Of a DNA stretch of 11,276 bases, positions 7,101-11,276 are shown in pieces. Numbering within the stretch: the stretch's first letter is position 1; each line of letters opens with the position of its first letter. Location: NCBI GenBank assembly GCA_029054535.1, contig JAIDFC010000176.1, forward strand, positions 1 to 11,276, in the 5' to 3' direction. The stretch is from Rikenella sp. Lineage in GTDB: Bacteria; Bacteroidota; Bacteroidia; Bacteroidales; Rikenellaceae. A model generated the notes under the pieces. The model had not been told where the DNA came from. It did not search any database and was given only the letters and a program-made list of their open reading frames with translations. The position numbers and the translations under genes were made by a program.

Positions 7101-8167
7101 AACGCCTTGCCGGCCGCATCGATCGTCGCCGCGTCGCCCTGATAAATACCATCGAATCCCTTGGCCGCGAGACTCTTGAGCTCGGCATAAGCCGCCTCGT
7201 ACTTCACCCCGTCGAACCCTTTCATTGTCTTCATGTCAGCCAAAGCCTTCCCCACCGCCGGAACATTCAGCCAAGCGAGCTGTGCCTGCAAATTGAGCAC
7301 CGTCTCCGCCTCCTTAGCCAGCTCCATGTAGCCGAGGATCCGTTTTTCGACATTCGCTTCCGCCTCCAACGCCTCGATCTTGGCATTAAAATAATCCGGC
7401 TTATCGAGCTGCCCCACGATCTTCACCACGGCCGCCCGTTCCAACGCGGTCCCCGGCGAGGTCAGCCAGTCCGATATCGGCGCGCCGATAAAGGTCCCCA
7501 GCCGGTCCTGCACCTCCGGACATGCCGCTACCAATGCCTCCGCCTCCTTGCGTCCGTTGCTCACCATGATCTTGAAGATCGCGCTCCCGCCGCTGGCCCC
7601 CTCGTCGATCCCGATCTCGGAGTCGAAACGCGCATACTCGCCGTTCAGCTCATAGGTCAACAAACTATTGGCATGGGCAATCATCCCGTGATCGTACTTC
7701 GTATCGCGAATCTGCAACTTATTCCCTGCCAGATTCTTGTCCACGCTGGTCCAGTTCCCTTCGATCCGCTTCACCTTAGGTTTCATGTCCCCGATCCGGA
7801 CCACCGTCCCGTCGGTCTTCGTAAACCGGGCATCGGCCCATACGGCATGGTCGTAGTCCGTCCCGTCCGGCGTCCCCCACGTTACGAGCGAAATCTCCTT
7901 CAGCCCGGTCAGATCGACCGACACTTTCCCCGGAGCGGTCCCGCGCCGATACTCGGTCGAGACGTACGGCAGCCCGTTCGGCGAAGCCGCCGCCACCTTT
8001 TCCTTAGCCGCCAACGCTTGTTGGAGCCAACTTTTTTGCACTTTTTTCCGGACCGGTGCCGAGGCTGCCGCCGTCGCTTCGCCGATCGTAGCAAACGACG
8101 CCAGCGCAGCCACTGCAACACAAGCCCCCCATCTCAGAGCCGTTGTGCGAATGGTTTTCGTTTTCAT
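4112..8167 (-). CDS. Exported HzsA-related di-haem protein with NPCBM, PD40 propeller and SUMF1-type domains
   Basis: 1351 residues from the ATG at 8167, which gives a clean Sec signal peptide (MKTKTIRTTALRWGACVAVA, cleavage near ATA/AA at about 33). An ATG at 8200 with GGAG just upstream would add 11 residues. Domains in order: NPCBM-like carbohydrate-binding module (about 81-204, with DHGMIAHANSLLTYEL and a GIDEGASGGSAIFK stretch); an alpha-helical part (206-370); a PD40/TolB-like beta-propeller (372-720); a hydrazine-synthase-alpha-like region (about 734-990) with haem c sites CVGCH (843-847) and CVACH (893-897); a Pro/Lys/Gln linker (about 1038-1060); and a SUMF1/FGE-type fold (about 1082-1350, GTFVMG, LPTEAQWEWAARAG, GLYDMQGNVAEW, RGGSW). 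The two catalytic cysteines of true formylglycine-generating enzymes are absent. Location is periplasmic or outer surface. Function unknown. It is the last gene of the run, 57 bases after the lipoprotein. Confidence 0.9.
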   Translation of the reverse strand: MKTKTIRTTALRWGACVAVAALASFATIGEATAAASAPVRKKVQKSWLQQALAAKEKVAAASPNGLPYVSTEYRRGTAPGKVSVDLTGLKEISLVTWGTPDGTDYDHAVWADARFTKTDGTVVRIGDMKPKVKRIEGNWTSVDKNLAGNKLQIRDTKYDHGMIAHANSLLTYELNGEYARFDSEIGIDEGASGGSAIFKIMVSNGRKEAEALVAACPEVQDRLGTFIGAPISDWLTSPGTALERAAVVKIVGQLDKPDYFNAKIEALEAEANVEKRILGYMELAKEAETVLNLQAQLAWLNVPAVGKALADMKTMKGFDGVKYEAAYAELKSLAAKGFDGIYQGDAATIDAAGKALALKREILMANPLLDGDKIVVTKYDLGRSARYVMAPSLGTQPNNWSNQYSASRGGFRASIVELSNLRGDKIDERVIYKPTTDAPVTDVHLHWDADRMLFTSVDSARRWHVFEVKTDGTGLKNITAAIPEPDVEFADGAYLPDGRMIINTTLGYHGVPCVDGADAVGNFALYDPKTGYLRRLTFDQDNNWNPTVMNNGRVMYTRWEYTDLIHYFSRFVMHMNPDGTENKNLYGSGSYFPNSTFDMQPLPGSSSAFVGIISGHHGIARSGRLIIFDPAKSRKEEKGMVQEIPFSTRPIEPIIADEMVNGVWPQFIKPQPLSDKYFLVTAKLTPNSLWGIYLVDVYDNVTLLVEGEEEGYINAIPEVKRVTPPVIPDKINEDSKEATVFIQDIYEGEGLPGVPRGTVKKLRVFTYEYAYRDSPSNHSAQGIQSGWDIKRLLGEVPVEADGSAIFTIPANTPVSLQPLDSLGRAIQWMRSWFVGMPGETVSCVGCHEDQNLMPIPKRTIASQKSASKIEVPEGGVRPFTFELEIQPILDRACVACHNNESAAGGKNFTGGRHNNLYKFSDSYLDFHPYFYRQGPEADMYVLVPYEFNASNSEMVQMLQNGHHGVELTNKEWKTLYNWIDFNAPYHSAFFEIRDLKVGQHGYDQVQRRKELAAKYANGSAVDWQQEIRDYAAYLDGQPKPQPVKPAAQPEPAVKKIKVKGWPFSSSEAKAMVGDDNKKSVEIAPGITMNFVRIPAGTFVMGADHGIAAPKSKVKIGRSFWMGEIEVSNEQFRALFPEHDNRLIGQHWKDHTGPNYLVNEDWRPAIRVSWEQAMEYCRKLSEQTGLKITLPTEAQWEWAARAGAAGDNWWGADSDFSPYENLADVQLQKMAVSGVDPQPMDPKSRVFKYWDFLPKDASVDDGNMLLGKSGSYKPNAWGLYDMQGNVAEWTRSDYRPYPYDAKADAKNVSNAEKVVRGGSWIDRTKNASLATRKHFLPWQAVRNVGFRVIIEE

Positions 8168-8224
8168 TTGGTTGTTTGGTGTTAGTTCTTTGTCATTCAT
8201 TGTCTCCGGTACCATACGAACGGG

Positions 8225-9199
8225 TTATTCCGAGAACGGGCAGAAGGTGGAGATAAAGTCCACCGCCCCGCTCCGCAAGGGTTGTCCGCCGCGCCCGTCG
8301 TAAGCCCAGACCACCGCCCCGGTCGAGTCGATCTCGACCAGCTGCGCCGCGGTCTGCTCTTCGGCCGGCAGATGCCCCTGCCAGTTGGAAATCAACGTAT
8401 TTCCGTTCGCCAACCGTTCGGTCTGCGCCACAAAATGGAGCGGCACGCCCGCCACCGAGTCGATCCGCGCAACCTCCGCCCCGCTCTGCCGGTCGATCTC
8501 CACCGCACAATGCCCGTCGCCCAACGCAACAAGCAGCCGCCGCCCACCGTCGATCTCCTGCACGGCAAACGGAACTCCACCCACCTCATACGTCGCCACG
8601 AGGGTCGAATCGTCTTTGATTTCCAAGACTTTACCGGCCGTAATCACCGGAACGAGGTAATTCCCATTCTCAGCCTTCGTAACCCGCCGGAACTGCCCGT
8701 GCGCTTGTTCAATCCCAAGATCGTACCGCACCTCGCGCCGCACCGCAAGCCCTGTCGAATCGAGCTCCACAATCCGGGCCGGCGTCCCGCAAACGGCCAG
8801 CAAAAAGCCCCCATCCGGCAGCACTTTCGCCGTCTGGAGCTCCTCGCCCTCGACCACATCGGTATAATCCCACACGATCGTCCCCCCGCCGTTCGTCGAA
8901 TCGCGTTTCACCACGCGCGCCCCCCGCCGATACGACAAAAGGACATCGCCCGTCCCCGGCACGATCTCGACGCTGTTGCACTCCGACCGCCGCGGCAACC
9001 GGTAGGTCCACTCGATCGAGTCCCCGGCGCTCCGATTGACCACCGCGACGGTATTCCAGAACGAGCCACCGATCAGCACTTTCTCCTGAGCGGTTCCTTC
9101 GCCCGCCGCGTCCGAACCCGAAGCCGCCCCGCAGCACGAGGTCAGCGCTACCGCCCCCAGTGCAACGGCGAACATAACATTAAAACGTTTCATCATCAT
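8225..9199 (-). CDS. Beta-propeller lipoprotein
   Basis: 324 residues, function not recognised. The N-terminus is a lipoprotein signal: MMMKRF, a hydrophobic core, and lipobox LTSC with Cys22 as the lipidated residue (followed by a second Cys). The rest is repeated beta-strand units of PQQ/NHL/arylsulfotransferase-like propeller type: VEIVPGTGDVLLSY, TIVWDYTD, AKVLPDGGFLLAV, IVELDSTG, ERLANGNTLISNWQGH, LVEIDSTGAVVWAYDG. The recurring pattern of polar turn, G-N/D, L-hydrophobic, then V-x-E-I-D is typical of six- to eight-bladed propellers. I chose the first of three consecutive ATGs; the frame stays open farther upstream only as a shadow of the aldolase gene. It lies 26 bases after the aldolase and 57 before the HzsA-related gene, so co-expression is likely and it may bind the same ligand or partner. 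Confidence 0.88.
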   Translation of the reverse strand: MMMKRFNVMFAVALGAVALTSCCGAASGSDAAGEGTAQEKVLIGGSFWNTVAVVNRSAGDSIEWTYRLPRRSECNSVEIVPGTGDVLLSYRRGARVVKRDSTNGGGTIVWDYTDVVEGEELQTAKVLPDGGFLLAVCGTPARIVELDSTGLAVRREVRYDLGIEQAHGQFRRVTKAENGNYLVPVITAGKVLEIKDDSTLVATYEVGGVPFAVQEIDGGRRLLVALGDGHCAVEIDRQSGAEVARIDSVAGVPLHFVAQTERLANGNTLISNWQGHLPAEEQTAAQLVEIDSTGAVVWAYDGRGGQPLRSGAVDFISTFCPFSE

Positions 9200-9225
9200 T
9201 TTTCTATTGTCCGTAGCGGAGATTT

Positions 9226-10104
9226 TTACTTCGACAAATCGTTGTACATCTCGAACCCTTGGTCCGGGGTCAACCCGTCGTGCACCACGGCGCTCACGGC
9301 CTGGATCATCGCCGCCGGATGCGCCGACTGGAAGACGTTCCGCCCCATATCGACCCCCATCGCACCGTCGTTGATGGCCTTGTAGCACAACTCCAGCGCT
9401 TCGCGTTCCTCGAGCTTCTTCCCTCCGGCAATGACGATCGGCACCTGACAAGCATTCACCACCTTGGCAAACCCGTCGCAATAATAAGTCTTCACAATAT
9501 TGGCCCCGTTTTCCGCACAAACCCGCGAAGCGAGGCCGAAGTACTTCGAATCCCGCACCATATCTTTCCCCACAGCGGTAACCCCCATGGTCGGAATCCC
9601 GTATTTGTACCCCGAATCCGCCGTCCGTACGAGGTTCTCGATGGTCTTCGCCTCGAACTTGTCGTTCCCCATGGCCACCATCACGGCCATCGCCGAAGCG
9701 TTGACCCGCACGGCATCCACCGGATCCAACACGCACTCGTTATTCAAATCGGTCAAGATCGACGAGCCGGCCGAATAACGCAAACAGATCCCTTTATTGA
9801 ACGTCGGCGGCACCACCGACCGCAGCGACCCGCGCGTACACATCAGCGAGTCGGCATACTGAATCAGCGGCACGATATTCAAGTCCAACCGTTCCAACCC
9901 AGAGGTCGGCCCCATGATATACCCGTGGTCGAACGCGAGCATCACCGTCCGTCCCGTACTCGGCCGAAAGATCCGCGAAAGCCGATCCTTCATCCCCCAA
10001 TCGAGGTTGTCCGCCCCCTTGACGAAATAGTTCTGTCCCTGTACCGGAATCCCGATCCCGTAATCCTTATCCTTGTTCTCAAGGATGCCATCCATATCTG
10101 CCAT
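9226..10104 (-). CDS. lsrF: LsrF-type class I aldolase / 3-hydroxy-5-phosphonooxypentane-2,4-dione thiolase family
   Basis: 292 residues, closely matching E. coli LsrF over the whole length as I remember it: start MADMDGI, then LDWGMKDRLSRIF, GRTVMLAFDHGYIMGPTSGL, MCTRGSLRSVVPP, GVTAVGKDMVRD, KTYY, VPIVIAGGKK and GVDMGRNVFQS. Lys205 in KTYY is the expected Schiff-base lysine, and Asp59/His60 in FDHG lie in the active site. Known LsrF transfers an acetyl group from phosphorylated AI-2-derived P-HPD to CoA, giving acetyl-CoA and dihydroxyacetone phosphate; the wider DhnA family includes fructose-bisphosphate-type aldolases. No lsrK, lsrG or lsr transporter is visible, and the neighbours are dihydroxyacetone kinase subunits, so the true substrate may differ. 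It is separated from dhaL by 199 structured bases and has an A-rich start region. Confidence 0.9.
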   Translation of the reverse strand: MADMDGILENKDKDYGIGIPVQGQNYFVKGADNLDWGMKDRLSRIFRPSTGRTVMLAFDHGYIMGPTSGLERLDLNIVPLIQYADSLMCTRGSLRSVVPPTFNKGICLRYSAGSSILTDLNNECVLDPVDAVRVNASAMAVMVAMGNDKFEAKTIENLVRTADSGYKYGIPTMGVTAVGKDMVRDSKYFGLASRVCAENGANIVKTYYCDGFAKVVNACQVPIVIAGGKKLEEREALELCYKAINDGAMGVDMGRNVFQSAHPAAMIQAVSAVVHDGLTPDQGFEMYNDLSK

Positions 10105-10190
10105 GTCTTCTCTGTTTTTTCTTGGTTTAAAGATTGATTATTCATCGGTTACACCTCCGACACGAATCCTGAGGCCGCGCCTGCAGGGAA

Positions 10191-10269
10191 CGCAACCCAT
10201 CGCACAAGCGATCGGAAAGTTGCGGGCCTCCGCTGCGGGAGGCTGCGGCCCGCCGTGCCTGACGGCACG
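10191..10269. repeat. Chain of three hairpins in the dhaL-lsrF gap
   Basis: CGCAAC (10191-10196) pairs with GTTGCG (10219-10224), enclosing ATCGC/GCGAT (10199-10203 and 10208-10212). Next, GCGGGCC (10222-10228) pairs with GGCCCGC (10247-10253), with an alternative inner stem GCCTCC/GGAGGC. Third, CGTGCC (10254-10259) pairs with GGCACG (10264-10269). In the gene direction the T-run precedes the hairpins rather than following them, so they are not a classic terminator. The modules (GCAAC...GTTGC, AACC next to a small stem, GTGCC/GGCAC) echo the repeats at 2594-4012. They might stabilise mRNA or set different dhaL and lsrF levels. Confidence 0.6.
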
Positions 10270-10303
10270 CAAAAAAGACCGGTCGAATCGATATAACCCT
10301 ACA

Positions 10304-10942
10304 TTATTCCACCGCCGCGGCGAAAGCCCCGAACATGCAAGCCCACGACGAAGCGCCGCTATCCGCATGCCCCACCGACTTCTCGCCATAGTTCCTGGCC
10401 CGTCCGAAGTTGGCCTTCATCTGCACGGTAGCCGCCGCGCCATCCGCCGCCGCTTCGGCCCCGGCCTTCAGAACCGCCGCCACGTCGTCGCTCGAGCAAC
10501 CCTCGATCGCCTGCACCGCCGGATGCAACGCATCCATCATGGTCTTGTCCCCCGGCATAGCCTTGGTGTTCTTCTGCACCCCGGCCAGTCCGCCTTTGAA
10601 CATCGCCTTGACCTGCGCAGCATCCAGCTCCGCCGCCCCCGCCGGCACGCCGTCGCTCATCCCGAGCAACAACCCGCCGAGCAACGTCGACGTCGACCCG
10701 CTGGTCTCCATCATCACGCCGAAGCCCATATCCCCCAGCAACGTCTTGAAATCCTTCCCCGCCGCATCGGCCGCATCCGAGACCTTCGCAATGGCATTCA
10801 ACGCCGTAACGATCGCCTCGCCATGGTCTCCGTCCCCGATCACCGCATCGAGTTCGCTAAATTCACCGGCCCGCGCCGTAACATCCGCCAGCGCCCGCCG
10901 GATCATCTTCTGAAAATCGGGTATCGTTAGTTTCTGACTCAT
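10304..10942 (-). CDS. dhaL: Dihydroxyacetone kinase, nucleotide-binding subunit DhaL
   Basis: 212 residues, the usual DhaL length. DhaL carries the nucleotide that phosphorylates dihydroxyacetone (or a related ketose such as erythrulose) held covalently by DhaK. Visible motifs: LDAVIGDGDHGE with the Mg-binding aspartates Asp32, Asp37 and Asp39; GSTSTLLGG (about 82-90); PGDKTMMDAL (130-139); and the C-terminal ARNYGEKSVGHADSGASSW. The start MSQKLTIPDFQKMI fits the family N-terminus. It lies 37 bases downstream of dhaK. Whether the enzyme uses ATP or a phosphotransferase DhaM cannot be decided, because no dhaM is seen here and the upstream side is missing. Confidence 0.93.
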   Translation of the reverse strand: MSQKLTIPDFQKMIRRALADVTARAGEFSELDAVIGDGDHGEAIVTALNAIAKVSDAADAAGKDFKTLLGDMGFGVMMETSGSTSTLLGGLLLGMSDGVPAGAAELDAAQVKAMFKGGLAGVQKNTKAMPGDKTMMDALHPAVQAIEGCSSDDVAAVLKAGAEAAADGAAATVQMKANFGRARNYGEKSVGHADSGASSWACMFGAFAAAVE

Positions 10943-10979
10943 ACTCTTTGTGTATTAATCGTGCAGTGTATGGGGACGA

Positions 10980-11222
10980 TTACTTCCCGAACCGCCGCCA
11001 GTACGGCGCATCGGCCTTATAATTCTTGAGCAAATCGAGGTGATCGGCATCCAGTTTGCCGAGGATCATCTGGAACCCGGCCTGTTCCTGTACGGTCAAC
11101 AACTCGCCCGCATAGCCATCGGCCACCGTAATCCCCGCCGCAGCCAGTTTCTTGGCCGCCGCCCGGTAGACGATGAACTGCTCCATCAAAGTAGTGGACC
11201 CCACCCCATTGATATACAACCG
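10980..11222 (-). CDS. dhaK: Dihydroxyacetone kinase DhaK subunit, C-terminal end (truncated)
   Basis: About 81 codons of the DhaK C-terminus remain, beginning GRLYINGVGSTTLMEQFIVY and continuing with GELLTVQEQAGFQMILGKLD and the final PYWRRFGK. The NG-G-TTLME and TVQE-AGFQM elements are typical of DhaK/erythrulose-kinase C-termini. The substrate-binding histidine of the family lies upstream and is not in the window. The frame stays nominally open to the window edge, but beyond about 11222 the sequence collapses into G runs (Pro/Gly codons on this strand) with no family similarity. The gene is therefore interrupted by bad sequence rather than by a start codon. The TTG at 11219 is an internal Leu codon, not the start. 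Confidence 0.85.
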   Translation of the reverse strand, partial: RLYINGVGSTTLMEQFIVYRAAAKKLAAAGITVADGYAGELLTVQEQAGFQMILGKLDADHLDLLKNYKADAPYWRRFGK

Positions 11223-11276
11223 CCCGTGGGGCGGGCGGGGGGTGGCGGGGGGGGGGGGGTGGGGGGGCCGGGGGAG
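11223..11276. other. Poly-G low-quality contig end
   Basis: The last ~54 bases are almost only G with scattered C and T, and contain no A until the penultimate base. This interrupts a conserved dhaK frame. It looks like read-end error (dark cycles called as G) or a mis-extended contig end, not biology. Confidence 0.8.

Noticed and set aside
4112..8167. Calling the large protein a hydrazine synthase subunit or a formylglycine-generating enzyme
   Set aside because: Only part of it resembles HzsA and the other hydrazine synthase subunits are absent here. The FGE-like domain lacks the catalytic cysteines.
4169..8185. A 1338-codon plus-strand open frame lying opposite the HzsA-related gene
   Set aside because: It is in exact codon register with the sense gene, so it is open only because that gene uses no TTA, CTA or TCA codons over this stretch. 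Its translation is Arg/His/Leu/Pro-rich with no domain, while the minus strand has a signal peptide and four recognisable domains.
8225..9736. A 503-codon version of the lipoprotein gene with an N-terminal extension
   Set aside because: The extension overlaps lsrF out of frame and reads as low-complexity Gly/Arg. The MMMKRF start gives a perfect lipoprotein signal.
9226..10104. A complete AI-2 (lsr) uptake system
   Set aside because: Only the lsrF homologue is present; no lsrK, lsrG, lsrR or transporter gene is seen in the window.
8282..10137. Long plus-strand frames opposite the lipoprotein and aldolase (8282-9385, 9259-10137), and similar frames opposite carA and carB
   Set aside because: Same codon-bias effect; the composition is not protein-like and the opposite strand carries clear family members.
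10090..10145. A leader reading frame starting at the ATG at 10145 behind a GGAGG sequence
   Set aside because: It runs out of frame into lsrF and encodes nothing recognisable. The GGAGG may be chance or may help recruit ribosomes, but I cannot support a peptide.
10254..10275. Terminator after dhaL
   Set aside because: In the gene direction the T-run lies before the hairpin rather than after it, and the downstream genes continue on the same strand.

Overview
The window is a GC-rich piece of a Bacteroidota chromosome. GC content, a Bacteroidetes-type -7 promoter box (TAnnTTTG) and the Bacteroidetes/CAD-like form of CarB all point there. A Rikenellaceae/Alistipes-type gut anaerobe is my best guess, from general familiarity rather than a search.

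Layout. (1) 1-1664, minus: carA and the first 179 codons of carB, four bases apart, with a clear -7 promoter box in front of carA. (2) 1874-2593, plus: a SpoU/TrmH-family RNA 2'-O-methyltransferase, divergent from carA. (3) 2594-4012: about 1.4 kb with no credible gene, packed with hairpins and diverged copies of a composite repeat. Two 50-base copies differ mainly inside a small hairpin, and both of its changed base pairs are compensated, so the structure is conserved while the sequence is not. (4) 4013-11222, minus: a five-gene run read from right to left and closed by a strong intrinsic terminator. It holds dhaK (C-terminal end only), dhaL, an lsrF-type class I aldolase/thiolase, a beta-propeller lipoprotein, and a 1351-residue exported protein. 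(5) 11223-11276: an almost pure G stretch that looks like a sequencing or assembly artefact and cuts dhaK off.

The last gene run is the interesting part. The exported protein joins an NPCBM carbohydrate-binding module, a PD40/TolB-like propeller, a hydrazine-synthase-alpha-like domain with two CXXCH haem sites, and a SUMF1/FGE-type domain that lacks the catalytic cysteines. Its upstream neighbours are a lipoprotein and three cytoplasmic enzymes whose family chemistry converges on dihydroxyacetone phosphate. My inference is an undescribed catabolic module: recognition and perhaps haem-dependent oxidation of a carbohydrate-like substrate outside the cytoplasmic membrane, followed by phosphorylation and cleavage inside. 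No transporter, regulator or AI-2 kinase (LsrK) is visible, so the substrate is unknown.
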